This document shows, one piece after another, positions 19,258 through 29,424 of a stretch of DNA of 64,000 nucleotides (position 1 is the first letter of the stretch; the number at the start of each line of letters is the position of its first letter). The notes beneath the pieces are model-generated. The model saw only the letters and a program-made list of their open reading frames with translations. It was not told the DNA's origin and did no database searches. The DNA is from VRUE01 sp963774555 (GTDB taxonomy: Bacteria; Actinomycetota; Thermoleophilia; Solirubrobacterales; 70-9), in the NCBI GenBank assembly GCA_963774555.1, contig CAVZFL010000002.1, positions 1,054,001-1,118,000 on the forward strand, read 5' to 3'. A program made the position numbers and the translations under genes.

Positions 19258-21168
19258 GTGACGTCCTGCACCGGTGCGTCCGCAGCGACGATCGCTTTGC
19301 TATCGCTGCTCACACTGCCGCCGGCCGCGCTGGCGGACGCCGCGAGCCCCGCCGAGCGCCTGATCAAGGCCTACACCCCGATCACGATGCTGCGCGAAGA
19401 GCAGGACCCGCCCTGCGAAACCTCGGCCGAGCAGTACGAGCCGACCAGCGTCTCGACCGTGCTCGGCAATCCCGACGGTCGAGCCTCAAGCGGGTCGAAG
19501 AAGGCGGCGGGGAAAAGACGATCAAGCGGGCGCCCACCGCGGCTGACATCGCCGGGCTCGGCGTCCGAGTACCACCTCGAACTGCCCGGCGATCCGCTCG
19601 GCGACACCTGCGTCTACGCGCGCGACTTCGCCCGGCTGAAGCGAGAAGGCAGGGCGCCGCCGACCACCTACGCCCACATCGCCCGCCAGGTCGGTCGTCC
19701 CGGGCTCGTCGTCCAGTACTGGTTCTTCTGGTACTTCAACCAGTTCAACGACCTGCACGAGGGCGACTGGGAGGGGATGCAGATCGCCTTCGAAGCGGAA
19801 ACCGCACGCCAGGCGCTGCGCCGAAGGCCCGAGCGAAATGATCCTCTTCCAGCACGCCGGCGGCGAGCGCGCCGACTGGGAAGACTCGAAGGTGGAGAAG
19901 GAAGGGACTCACCCGGTGGTCTATCCGGCGGCCGGCTCGCACGCGACCTTCTACGACTCGACCGTCTACGTCCAGAACGGCGCGAAAGGCTCCGGGGTCG
20001 GCTGCGACAACACCAGCGAACCGCTGCGCGAAGTGCGGGTCCACCCGGTCGCGATCCCGACCTTCCCCACCACCGCCGGCCGCTTCAAGTGGCTCACCTA
20101 CTTCGGCCACTGGGGTCAGGAGGAGAAGGGCTTCAACAACGGCCCGACCGGGCCGCTGACCAAGACGCAGTGGCTCGAACCGTTCTCCTGGATGGAAGAG
20201 CAGCGGAGCGACGAGCCCGCGGCTGCCAGGCGGCTCGTTCGCCGGGCCCGCCGTCAGCGGCGCCTTCTGCGGCGCCGTCTCCACCGTCTCCGACGTGATC
20301 AACCTCGAGTCGCGTTCGCGGCCGGCGGCGATCGCGATGATCGCGATCCCGGCGCTGCTTCTGATCCTCTTCGTCGGCCTGACCAAGTGGGGTCCGGTCG
20401 ACCTAACCGAGCTGCGCCAGCGCCGCGCCTTCGGGCAGATCGTGCGGGCGGCGCGGCAGCTCTACGGCCGACACTGGCGGACGATGGTGCCGATCGGCCT
20501 CAGCGCGCTGGTGCTGGTCGGCGCGGTGCGCGGTCTCGCCGCCCTGATCGCCGGCCAGCGCGGCGTCGACAGCGCCACCGGCCGCGCCGGCGCCCACCTC
20601 GCGCTCGCCGACACGATCGAATCGCTCGGGCAGCCGATCGCCGGGGCGCTGGTCGCCGCGGTGGTGATCTTCGCCGTGCGCCTGCTGGTCGAGATCGGTG
20701 GGATGGGATTCCTCGACTCCTGGCGCGGCATGCTGCATCGCTTCTGGCGGGTCGTCGGCGGTGCGCTGCTGCCGTACCTGGCCGCGCTGGCGATCTTCAT
20801 CACGGTGATCGGCATCCCCTTCGCGATCTACAAGTTCGTCTGCTGGCAGTTCGTCCAGCAGGAGATCCTCTTCGAGGACAAGGGCATCCGCGACGCCTTC
20901 CGCGGCAGCTCCGAGCCGGGTGCGCGGCCGCTGGTGGCACGCCGTGCGGGCCCTCGGCTTCTTCTGGCTGCTCAGCATCGCCGCCGGCCCGGTGCTCGGC
21001 TTCACCCTGATCTTCACCAGCCTCTCGCTGTTCTGGATCAACGTGATCGGCTCCGTCGTCTTCGCCCTGCTCGTCCCCTACGTCGCTCTCGGGCGCACGC
21101 TGCTCTACTTCGACCTGGGCGCGCGGGCCGGGGCGGCGCGGCCCGGCCGAGCGGCGCCCAGCGGGTAG
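19258..21168 (+). CDS. Secreted Vps62-like domain fused to a multi-TM domain, frameshifted
   Basis: GTG start and signal peptide (LLSLLTLPPAALADA). The first half has a Vps62-like fold: VVQYWFFWYFNQFNDLHEGDWEGMQ, HPVVYPAAGSHATFY and TYFGHWGQEEKGF. The second half (from about 20300) has an AIAMIAIPALLLILFVGLTK helix, then a six-helix membrane domain with WRVVGGALLPYLAALAIF and ALGRTLLYFDL. Frame changes near 19478, 19485, 19545, 19815, 20210 and 20930 all read as extra bases. No stop separates the halves, so a fusion of about 625 residues is likely. Function unknown. Confidence 0.62.
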
Positions 21169-21180
21169 ACTTTCAGCCGC

Positions 21181-21778
21181 GTGAAGCTGCTCGCCTTCAG
21201 CGACCTGCACCGCGACCTCGGTCAGGCGGCCGAGCTGGTCTCGATGTCGGCCGAGGCCGACGTGGTGATCGGCGCGGGCGACTTCGCCTCGGTGCACGAG
21301 GGGCTGGCGGAGACGATCGAGGCGCTGGCCGCGATCGAGACGCCGACGGTGCTGGTGCCCGGCAACAACGAGACCGAGGACGCGCTGCGCGAGGCGGCCG
21401 CAGGCTGGAGCGCCGCCACCGTCCTGCACGGCGGTGGCGCGACGATCGAGGGTGTCGAGTTCTTCGGGCTCGGCGCCGGCATCCCGGTCACTCCCTGGGA
21501 GTGGAGCTTCGACCTCGACGACGAAGCGGCGGCGGCGGATGCTGGCGGCCTGCCCCGAGGAGGCGATCCTCGTCCTCCACTCGCCGCCGCGGGGCCACTG
21601 CGACGCCAACGGCTCCGGCGACCACTTCGGCAGCCCGGCGCTGCTGCGGGCGATCGAGGAGAAGCGCCCGCGCCTGGCGGTCTGCGGCCACATCCACGAG
21701 TCGTGGGGCTGCGAGAGCCGAATCGGCGAGACGCCGGTGCGCAACCTCGGCCCGAAGGGCACCTGGATCGAGGTCTAG
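21181..21778 (+). CDS. Metallophosphoesterase (YfcE/calcineurin-like), one frameshift
   Basis: MKLLAFSDLHRDL (metal ligand motif), VVIGAGDFAS, LVPGNNETE and CGHIHESWG are the metallophosphoesterase blocks in order. About 198 residues, cytosolic. One frame change near 21537 in a run of GCG codons joins EAAA to RMLAACPEEAILVLHSPP. The start is GTG or ATG-equivalent at 21181, 12 bases after the previous stop. The stop TAG overlaps the convergent DHFR-like gene stop in CTAG. Confidence 0.82.
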
Positions 21779-22414
21779 GCGGGGCGGTACTTGAGGTGGG
21801 CGACGCCCGGAGCCTCGATCGCCGCGATCTGCTCGAGCCCCAGGCCGGCGCCGGCGCCTTCGTCGAAGAGGCGCGTCCCCGAGCCGAGCAGAACCGGCAC
21901 GACGTTCAGCTGCAGCTCGTCGATCAGGCCGGCCGATAGGTATTGCTGGCCGATGTCGGCGCCGCCGCCGAGCGAGACGTCCTTGTCACCGGCGGCCTCG
22001 CTTGGCCTGCTCCAGCGCCGACTCGATGCCGTCGGTGACGAAGGTGAAGGTCGTGCCTTTCAGCTCCAGCGGCTCGCGCTCGTGGTGGGTGAGGACGAAG
22101 ACGGGGGTGTGGAAGGGCGGTTCGTCGCCCCACCAGCCGTTCCAGGGATCCTCGCCCCACGGCCCGGGGCCGCCGCCGAACATGTTGCGGCCCATGATCG
22201 TCGCGCCGATGTTGTCCAACGCTTCCTCCATCAGCGGTGTGCTGGCGTTGACCTCGCCACCGTCGCGGCCGTGAGACTTGCGCCAGACCTCGAGGGCAAT
22301 CACCCACTTGTGCAGTTCCTCTCCGCGTTTGCCGAGCGGCTCCTCCTGGCTGGGATTGGGACCGGCGACGAAGCCGTCGAGCGAGATCGAGATCTGGAAG
22401 CGAAGCCGGCCCAC
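21775..22414 (-). CDS. RibD C-terminal/dihydrofolate-reductase-like protein, one frameshift
   Basis: Starts GRLRFQISISLDGFVAGPN, with the IMGRNMFGGGPGPW block, then VFVLTHHEREPLEL. After a frame change near 22005 it continues DVSLGGGADIGQQYL and IDELQLNVVPVLLGSGTRLF, the conserved end of the RibD_C family. It is a NADPH-binding reductase fold; the actual substrate is unknown. The GTG start overlaps the stop of the upstream thioredoxin-fold gene by one base. Confidence 0.85.
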
Positions 22415-22704
22415 TACGCGGCGGGCGTGGACTCGCCGGACTCGGGGAAGAGCCGGCCGTCGCGGATCCGCTCAGCCATGTCCTTCGACTCTTCGCGGTA
22501 GGTCTCGCCGCCATCGAACTCGATCACCGGGTACTTGCGCTGGCCCGAGAGCTGCTCGAGCTCGTCGCGCTTGCCCGGCCGCAGCGGCCCCTTGACCACC
22601 TCGTACTCGACTCCCTGCTCGTCGAGCGCCTTCTGCACCCGCCAGCACGGGTGGGCGTCGATCTTCACCCACATGGTCGAGCAGCGATGGAGCTTGACAG
22701 CCAT
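22414..22704 (-). CDS. Glutaredoxin/GST N-terminal-like thioredoxin-fold protein
   Basis: 96 residues. A beta-alpha-beta start, KIDAHPCWRVQKALDEQGVEYEVV, then RKYPVIEFDGGETYRE with the cis-Pro after Tyr, typical of glutaredoxin or GST N-terminal domains. A single Cys in HPCW rather than CxxC suggests a glutathione-binding, not dithiol, role. Translationally coupled (TAGTG overlap) to the RibD-like gene downstream. Confidence 0.7.
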   Translation of the reverse strand: MAVKLHRCSTMWVKIDAHPCWRVQKALDEQGVEYEVVKGPLRPGKRDELEQLSGQRKYPVIEFDGGETYREESKDMAERIRDGRLFPESGESTPAA

Positions 22705-22737
22705 GGGGCGACAGCCTACCCGGCCGGCTCGGAACTG

Positions 22738-23208
22738 TCAGCCTGCGAACCCAGGCGCTCGGCGGACCGCCTCGCGCGCGGAAGTCGAAGATCCGTCGAG
22801 GTCGCGGCGGACGAAGAGCCGGTGCGGCGAGCGTCGCCGAGCGGGCCAAGCGGGATCGCGTAGCGGACGCGATCGTGGATGCGTGCCGCGCCGTCGCCGT
22901 CCGGCTCGAACAGGTGGGTGTGCTCCCAGAGCGCGTAGGGGCCCGGGCCTGGGTGTCGACGAAGCGCAGCGGCGGTTCCCAGGTCTCGATCCGGGTCTGC
23001 CAGCGGACCGGCACGCCGTGCAGCCTCAGCCTGTAGTCGAGCAGCGTGCCCGGCTGCGATCGTCGATCGGCTCCGGCGTCAGCAGCTCGAAGTGGAGCCA
23101 GGGCGGGGTCATCGGCTCCAGGTTGAGCGGCGTCGCCGTAGAAGGCGAAGGCCCGCTCGATCGGCGACCTCGACCCGCTGGCTCCGCTCGAGGAGCGTGC
23201 TCGGGCAC
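22738..23208 (-). CDS. SRPBCC-family (CoxG/cyclase-like) protein, frameshifted
   Basis: Joined frames read ERSQRVEV, NLEPMTPPWLHFELLTP, LDYRLRLHGVPVRWQTRI, EPPLRFVDTQA, DRVRYAIPLGPLG and a C-terminal RIFDFR. This is the ligand-binding START-like fold often found beside NAD-dependent epimerases. The start is GTG at 23208. Frame changes near 23190, 23150, 23060, 22945, 22830 and 22780 make it one of the most damaged readings in the window. The product is inferred from conserved blocks. Confidence 0.6.
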
Positions 23209-23248
23209 CGAGCCCAGTCTTGGCAGCGGAGGCAGCCGGCTACCTTGA

Positions 23249-24176
23249 GTGGATCGCGCAGAGCACGCTCATCGCCGGAGCCACGGGCTTCGTCGGCGGC
23301 CGGCTGGCGGCATCGCTGGGCGGCTCGAGGGCATGCCGGTGCGCTGCCTGGTTCGCGACCGCGCGAGGGCGCAGTCGCTCGAGGCGGCCGGGCATCGAGC
23401 TCCACGTCGGCGACGTCACCGACGCGCGAGTCCCTCGCCGGAGCGGGGAGGGACGTCGACGTCGCCTACTACCTCGTCCACGCGATGGCCGGTGGCGGCG
23501 GGCTTCGCCGAGCGCGAGCGGGCCGGCGCGCTCAACTTCGCCCGGATGGCGAAGCGCGAAGGGGTCAAGCGGGTCGTCTACCTCGGCGGCCTCGGCGACG
23601 AGAGCGAGTCCAAGCACCTGCGCAGCCGCCACGAGACGGCGCGCGTCCTCGCCGCCGAGGGCCCGCCGCTCACCTACTTCCGGGCGGCGATGGTCGTCGG
23701 CGCCGGCAGCGAGTCCTACCGGACCCTGCGCTACCTGGTCGGGCGGCTGCCGGTGATGATCGCGCCCAGCTGGCTGCGCACCGCCACCCAGCCGATCGGC
23801 ATCGACGCGACGGTCGAGTACCTGCGGCGGGCCCCCGAGGTCCCCGAGTCCGAGGGCCGCGAGGTCCAGATCGGCGGCCCCGACGTCCTCTCCTACTCGG
23901 AGATGCTCGATCGGATGGCGCTCGCGATGGGCAAGCGCGCCGCGCCGCAAGCTCCCGGTCCCCTTCATCACGCCGTGGCTCTCGGCGCTCTGGCTCGGCC
24001 TGGTCACGCCGGTCGACACCAAGGTGGCGCGCCCGCTCGTCGAGGGGCTGACGACGGCGACCGTCGTCACCGACCCGTCGGGCGCCGAGCCGTTCGGAAT
24101 CGCGCCGGAGTCGTTCGACGAGGCGCTGCGGCGAGCCCTGGCGGAGGAACGACGCGCCCCGGCCGGCGATGTTTGA
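23249..24176 (+). CDS. NAD(P)-binding epimerase/NmrA-like protein, frameshifted
   Basis: Rossmann-fold start LIAGATGFVGGRLAA (GxxGxxG), MPVRCLVRDRARAQSLEAAG, then DVDVAYYLVHAM and a substrate region with EGREVQIGGPDVLSYSEML. Resembles atypical SDR proteins of the NmrA/YbjT type. The GTG start is 40 bases from the divergent SRPBCC gene. Frame changes near 23320, 23395, 23425, 23505 and 23945. The stop TGA abuts the operator-like palindrome before the P450 gene. Confidence 0.75.
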
Positions 24177-24193
24177 CTGGCCAGCTAGCCAGT
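24176..24193. promoter_or_regulatory. Operator-like palindrome at the P450 start codon
   Basis: ACTGGCCAGCTAGCCAGT is symmetric at 16 of 18 positions and ends at the base before the ATG at 24194. Size and symmetry fit a TetR-family operator. Its position would block transcription or initiation directly. No regulator gene is adjacent. Confidence 0.45.
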
Positions 24194-25465
24194 ATGATCG
24201 CGGGCGTGTCAGACCAGGTCGAGATCGCGGCCGGAAAGGGCGACGTCGAGGACGCGCTGCTGCTGGAGCGCGAGCACTGGATCGACGGCCCGCCGCACGA
24301 GCTCTTCAAGCAGGATGCGCGGCGAGTGCCCGGTCCACTGGACCTCGAAGGTCACGGAGCTGCCGCAGGCCAAGGGCTTCTGGTCGGTGACCCGCGCCGA
24401 TGACGTCCACGCGGTCAGTCGCGACTGGGAGACCTACTCCTCCGAACTGGGCGGGGTCGTCGCGATCGACGAGGTCTTCCCGATCGAGCTGGCGCGGGCG
24501 ATGTTCATCGGCATGGACCCGCCCAAGCACGACCGGCTCAAGGCGCTCTTCCAGGCCGGCTTCACGCCGAAGCGGATCGCCGCCCACGAGGAGGCGATCC
24601 GCGAGATCGTCGTCGGCGTGCTCGATCGCCTCGACGGGCCGCGAGACCTGCGACCTCGTCACCGACGTCGCCCAGCCCGCCGTCTCGCGGGTGATCGGCA
24701 GCTTCATGGGCATCCCCGAGGAGGACGACGGGCCTGGGCGGAGCTGATGAACACGGCGCTGGCGGCCAGCGATCCCGACTACACGCCCGAGCATCGACGA
24801 CATCGAAGAGACGATCCAGAAGGCGATCGCACGAGGTCTTCGAGCGCTGCGGCAAGATGATCGCCGAGCGCCGCGAGAATCCGACCGACGACCTGACCAG
24901 CGTCCTCGTCCACGCCGAGCTCGACGGCGAGCGGCTCGAGGAGCACGAGATCGTGATGGGGTTCTTCCTCCTCGTCGCGGCGGGCAACGACAGCACCAAG
25001 GCGACCTACTGCAGCAGCATGCGGGCGCTGATGGAAGATCCCGACCAGCGCCAGCTGGTGCTCGACGACCCCGCGCTGATCCCCGGCGCGGTCGAGGAGT
25101 CGCTGCGCATGTTCCCCGCCTTCGCCCACTTCCGCCGCACAGCGACCGAGGACACGGTGCTGAACGGCCAGGAGATCAAAGAGGGCGACAAGGTGGTGAT
25201 GTGGTACACGTCCTCCAACCGCGACGAGACCCGCTACGAGGACCCCGACCGCTTCGACGTCCTGCGCAACCCCGACCACCAGGCCTTCGGCGCCGGCGGT
25301 CGCCACTTCTGCCTCGGCACCGCCCTCGCGCGCCTGGAGCTGAAGATCCTGCTCGAGGAGACGCTGGCCCGCTACCCGGGCATGGAGCTGGCCGGCAAGC
25401 CAGCCTTCGTCGAGTCGGCCTTCCTCAACCAGATGAAAACCCTGCCCGTCCGCCTCGCCGGCTGA
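24194..25465 (+). CDS. Cytochrome P450, frameshifted in the first half
   Basis: Bacterial class I P450: AGNDSTK (oxygen-binding I-helix), EESLRMFP (ExxR), FGAGGRHFCLGTALA with the haem-ligand Cys. About 420 residues when joined; the last 200 codons (from 24857) are intact. Frame changes near 24315, 24645, 24735, 24795 and 24830. GTG at 24206 is an alternative start. It needs ferredoxin/reductase partners not seen nearby. The substrate is unknown; an acid- or sterol-type hydroxylase (CYP125/142-like clan) is possible but not shown. Confidence 0.85.
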
Positions 25466-25498
25466 CCGAGCGCTCGGCCCAGCGACCGAGCACCGGGC

Positions 25499-26959
25499 TC
25501 ACCGGTGTTTGTGGTGTTTCTTCTTCACGCAGGCCGGTTTGCCGTGCCTCTTGCCCTTCTTGAAGCCTTTTTTGCATTTGAGGGCTTTTTTCTGCCCGAC
25601 CGTCGGGGGTTGCGTGGTGGCCACCGACGCAATCGGGACGATGAGGCCACCGCCACTCGACGAGCCACCGCCTCCTCCTCCACCGCCAGAGCCGGTCGCG
25701 GCAACGGTCAGTTCCCGGGTCGTCGAGGTGGTGAAGCCACCGTCGTCGGTCAGCGTGAGGGAGACGACGAAGGGGCCCGTCGCCTGGAAGGTGTGGGTTG
25801 GTTTCGGGCCGGTGGCGGTGCCGCCGTCGCCGAAATCCCATTTGTAGGAGACGATTCCGCCGTCTCCGGGGGAGGAGTTGGCGCCGTTGAACGAGGCGGC
25901 CTGGCCGACGACCACCTCGCCGGGATTGGCGATCACCGCGGTCGGCAGGGTCACCCGCTGCGCGCAGTCTTCGATGTCGTTGCTCCACTCCTGCTGGAGG
26001 TAGTAGTGGTTGCTTCCGATCGCCTGGTTGAAGAGAGTCCCTGAGGAGCCGCCAAGCGGCGGGCCGAAGTCTTCTTCGAAGGGCGTGTTCCGGCACTCGT
26101 CGCCGTTCTCGTACCCTTCTTCGTCGTACCAGGCTTCCAGCGTCGGGTCGGTTATCGACTCGTTTGCCTCGTGGCTGAGGCTGCTCAGCGTGTCGTCGAC
26201 GTTGCCGTTCGCTTTGCCGTTGGGGTACTCGCTGACGCCGCAGCCGAACGGGTCGCCCGGCGAGTAGCTGATGTTGGCGTAAATGGCTTCGGGCGAGGCG
26301 AGGGTGTAGCTGTGGTAGGCGCAGTAATCGGTGTCGAAGCATTCGGTGCCACCGGTGTCGAAGCAGCTGCCGGCGTGCGGCGGAAGGACGACGTAATAGG
26401 CGGCGGAGAGCCCCCGCGGCCAGCTCTGTTCGGCGATGACCGTGTCGACCTCTGCTTCCAGCTTGGCGTCGCTGATGCAGGCGGTGAAGGATTCGGCCGC
26501 GGTGTAAGTCGGGCAGGTGCCGCTGGTCGGGTAGGCGTGGGTGTCGGTGACCGAGCCTCCGTAGGTGTCGCTATAGGTGGCGTGGCCGGATTTATCGGTG
26601 TACTGGGCGCTGACCGAGTAGACGTTGCTCGGTTTGCCGCTGTCGCCAGCGACGTTTTCGAGGTATTGGGTGATCGCGGCCGTGTAGCCAGTCGGGAACG
26701 AGTAGCCGCTCGGTGCCCAGAAGATCGCGTAGGCAGCGTGCGAGTGCATGACCGGGCCGCCGTGGTATTCCAGCGGCGGTTCCCCGGTGGGGATGGTGTT
26801 TCGGCTCGGCGATTGGCCCTGGCCTTCCGTCGCCCCGTTCAGCGGCAGATAGGAGACCCGGCCTCCCGCGGTGTTGGCGACGACCGCGCCGGCCGGGGCG
26901 GCGTAGACAGCAAACACGGCGAGTGCGAGAAGCACCGTCCCGAAAATTCTGGATCGCAT
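25499..26959 (-). CDS. Secreted PKD-domain protein with putative metalloprotease-like core and Lys-rich tail
   Basis: The start MRSRIFGTVLLALAVFAVYA is chosen because GGAGGAACGATG gives a strong ribosome site. Signal peptide, then a region with AYYVVLPPHAGSC, and SLSHEANESITDP (an HExxE-like motif shared with bacterial exordium/phosphate-induced-type proteins), a PKD domain (SYKWDFGDGGTATGPKPTHTF, residues about 395-450), a Gly/Ser linker and a basic tail KKGFKKGKRHGKPACVKKKH. Extracellular. Reading frame fully intact. The tail style is common in Thermoleophilia secreted proteins. About 265 bases up to the SIR2 gene hold only its promoter region and no gene. Confidence 0.75.
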   Translation of the reverse strand: MRSRIFGTVLLALAVFAVYAAPAGAVVANTAGGRVSYLPLNGATEGQGQSPSRNTIPTGEPPLEYHGGPVMHSHAAYAIFWAPSGYSFPTGYTAAITQYLENVAGDSGKPSNVYSVSAQYTDKSGHATYSDTYGGSVTDTHAYPTSGTCPTYTAAESFTACISDAKLEAEVDTVIAEQSWPRGLSAAYYVVLPPHAGSCFDTGGTECFDTDYCAYHSYTLASPEAIYANISYSPGDPFGCGVSEYPNGKANGNVDDTLSSLSHEANESITDPTLEAWYDEEGYENGDECRNTPFEEDFGPPLGGSSGTLFNQAIGSNHYYLQQEWSNDIEDCAQRVTLPTAVIANPGEVVVGQAASFNGANSSPGDGGIVSYKWDFGDGGTATGPKPTHTFQATGPFVVSLTLTDDGGFTTSTTRELTVAATGSGGGGGGGGSSSGGGLIVPIASVATTQPPTVGQKKALKCKKGFKKGKRHGKPACVKKKHHKHR

Positions 26960-27223
26960 CGTTCCTCCACTTGGCGGCTGGTCAGTTCGAGCCGCGCCAT
27001 GGTCGGGGCGGATCCCCACGTTTGTATCGCATTTAGGAACTCTGAGCAATACCCGGCCCGGCCAGGCTCGCTCCCGGCCCAGCGTCGCGCCGACAAGCTC
27101 TCGCCGCTTGAAAAAGTCCCCAGGACCGCCTCCACCCCCGACGCTCTCCGGCGATTCGGGCTGCGGCCGGCACGCGCCCAGACGATCCCCTCGGCCAGCA
27201 GCTCAGCGACCAAGCCGACGTGC

Positions 27224-29173
27224 TCAGTAGCCGCCGGCAAGTGGCAACTCGGGGCGATAGACGACTGACCCGGCCTGCTCACGCCCCTCTAGAGAGGTGA
27301 CGATTGCGGCCACATTGCGAGCTATCAGGCCGAAGCCCTGCCTCGTGGCTTCTTCACGTAGGCCGGAAAGGCGGCGGGGATTCGCAGAGGCGGCAACCTC
27401 CACGAGTTCGGCCTCGGCCATCTGGAGAGCGGAAGTGGTTCGGTTTCGTGCCCTTTTCAGGTGATGTCGCATTCCATTGAGATCTCCGGTCGCCCTAGCG
27501 TGGTCAGCGAGAACGATCAGGGTGTCAAGGGCCGTGAACGAAGGGTGGCCAAACCGGCGGATCGGGTGGCGAGAAAGGATCTCCCCCAGCAGCACGTCGA
27601 TGCCTCCAGGGCCTTGTTCGTGCCAGCGCACCAAGGCGTCGGTGAGGTCGTCGTCTATCCGGAACATCGGATGCCGGATCAATCGTCTTGCATATCCCAT
27701 GAAGGGGCTTTCCATCAGCTCTCTGGCCTTGGTGGCTTGGCCTGCGTGCAACTCCACCAACGCCTCATCGAGATTGAGCCATGCCGCCCAGTTGAAGCCG
27801 ATGTGTGGCATCCGGTCCTCGTATCGCCCCACAATCTTGGCTCGGTGTTGGAGCTCGCCGCGCTGCCGGTAAGTCCAAGCCAGGATGTAGACCGTCATTG
27901 CTTCGAGGGCGGGAAGGCGCCGGTGGCGTAGCTGGGTCAGGCTTTTCTCGGCATCCTCGGAAGCTGCCTCGAGGTCGCCGTGGAGCTTCTCGATCGAGGC
28001 GATGCGAGTGAGGATCTCTGGGCGGTCGGCAGAAGGAGTCGCCCGCAGGCGCGTGATCGCATGGCGGTCTGAGCGACGCCGCGGCCGTGAATCCAGCAGC
28101 GTCGCGTACATCTCTGCCAAGCGCGAACCCTCTCGAATTCTTGGCACCCTCAGAAGCCCCGACAGAACCGCCAGGATCGGGGTCCTCATCCACGGGATGT
28201 CGTACCCAGCGCTGCGCAGCAGCTTCAGCATTAGAGGACGCTTCCTCGCCCCCCGGTCGAATAGGAGAGCCTTCGCCAGGTAACGGCGCGCGACGGCGGC
28301 ACCTCGCAGCTGTCCAAGCAACTTCGCCTTGGAGACGTTGCTCAATTGAAAGGTCTCGACGGTCGGCCGGGGGAGCGGTTCCCGCTCTGGGGTAGTTGGG
28401 ATCGCGTGGGGCGCGATTGCGTGCCCGAGTTCGCGCAGGGCGTCCGTCGGGTTTCCGGGTTCGAGCTTTACCTTCGTCCCCCTCAGCAGTTCTTCCAAGC
28501 GTTCGAGGTTCGAGCCCGGTAACTCCCACCAAGTCACTCCCCGAGCCTGATCGAAGACATCGAGCAGAACTGGCGTCAGGTCGGGATCAGCACCTCGATA
28601 GCCGAAGAGGAAGACCTCTCGCCCACGGATGTCTGCCGCAAGCTTCTTGGCCCAGTCCTCCTCCAGCAACCAAACGCGGGACGCCTGGAAGAGGAGGTCG
28701 TAGTCGTGCCGAGCTGGCTCCCTTGGGGGATCACCGGGAAAGGGGAATGTTCCGTGAGGCTTGTAAAGCGTGGGGCCAAGGGTGTCAAGGTCATCGCCTG
28801 GCACCACCACCTGAATTCCGATTTCCTGGCGCCGCGCAGCGGTCTCGATCATCGTGTCGAAGTTCGGAGTCCAGGCACTCACACCAGCGGCAAGCATGGC
28901 GGCAACCGTATGGTGGTTGGCGTTCGGTTCCTTCGGCTCACACTCCCACCACATCTCCCGACGAAGCGCCCATCGGGTCTCTTCCCTTCCGTCGTCTAGA
29001 GCGTCGAAGACCTGCTCGGGTGAAAGCTCGTCCAGCGCGAAGTCAACCCTCGCCTCCAAGCCGTCGACTCGAGACAAGAACATGTCACGCAGGTTTCGAA
29101 AGTCGGGCGCGTTCGTAGGCGCTGGGACCGAAATGCCTGCGCCCACCACAACGGTTACCTGCCGCGAATCCAC
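27224..29173 (-). CDS. SIR2-domain protein with C-terminal helical-repeat region (candidate NADase defence effector)
   Basis: 649 residues, GTG start with GGGAGG ribosome site. N-terminal SIR2-type fold: VVVGAGIS (11-15), WTPNFDTMIE with Asn104 and Asp106, LYKPHG with His140 and FLFGYRGAD near 188-196. The remaining 400 residues are alpha-helical, with TPR-like pairs such as RIASIEKLHGDLEAASEDAEKS. Known defence SIR2 proteins (for example DSR-type and Avs5) deplete NAD+ on phage sensing through such C-terminal sensor regions; that role is inference here. Intact frame, standalone gene. Confidence 0.72.
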   Translation of the reverse strand: MDSRQVTVVVGAGISVPAPTNAPDFRNLRDMFLSRVDGLEARVDFALDELSPEQVFDALDDGREETRWALRREMWWECEPKEPNANHHTVAAMLAAGVSAWTPNFDTMIETAARRQEIGIQVVVPGDDLDTLGPTLYKPHGTFPFPGDPPREPARHDYDLLFQASRVWLLEEDWAKKLAADIRGREVFLFGYRGADPDLTPVLLDVFDQARGVTWWELPGSNLERLEELLRGTKVKLEPGNPTDALRELGHAIAPHAIPTTPEREPLPRPTVETFQLSNVSKAKLLGQLRGAAVARRYLAKALLFDRGARKRPLMLKLLRSAGYDIPWMRTPILAVLSGLLRVPRIREGSRLAEMYATLLDSRPRRRSDRHAITRLRATPSADRPEILTRIASIEKLHGDLEAASEDAEKSLTQLRHRRLPALEAMTVYILAWTYRQRGELQHRAKIVGRYEDRMPHIGFNWAAWLNLDEALVELHAGQATKARELMESPFMGYARRLIRHPMFRIDDDLTDALVRWHEQGPGGIDVLLGEILSRHPIRRFGHPSFTALDTLIVLADHARATGDLNGMRHHLKRARNRTTSALQMAEAELVEVAASANPRRLSGLREEATRQGFGLIARNVAAIVTSLEGREQAGSVVYRPELPLAGGY

Positions 29174-29424
29174 TCCCCCCGCCTCCCTTAGACAGCAGGA
29201 CCATTATACGGAGAAGTCCTTCCTACACTCGAGTTCTTTAGCCGCTCTATAGGATGCCCTGCGAAATGGCGGGAGCACCTTCACCTGAACAGGGTCGGCG
29301 TCTGAGTTCGCTCGGCTCCTTGGCTCTTTTCGAATGCGAAGAGCTACCGCCGCCAGAGAAGCTTCGCAAGGCTGTACGCCAGGCAAGGCCGCGACAGGTG
29401 CTATCAGTGGAACCGGTTTCCAAC

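Noticed and set aside
6022..24176. Treating recQ, the exporters, LtrA, phosphoesterase and similar genes as pseudogenes
   Set aside because: Conserved motifs persist in every joined frame and the indels follow the duplicated-variable-base rule; decay would not preserve coding so evenly.
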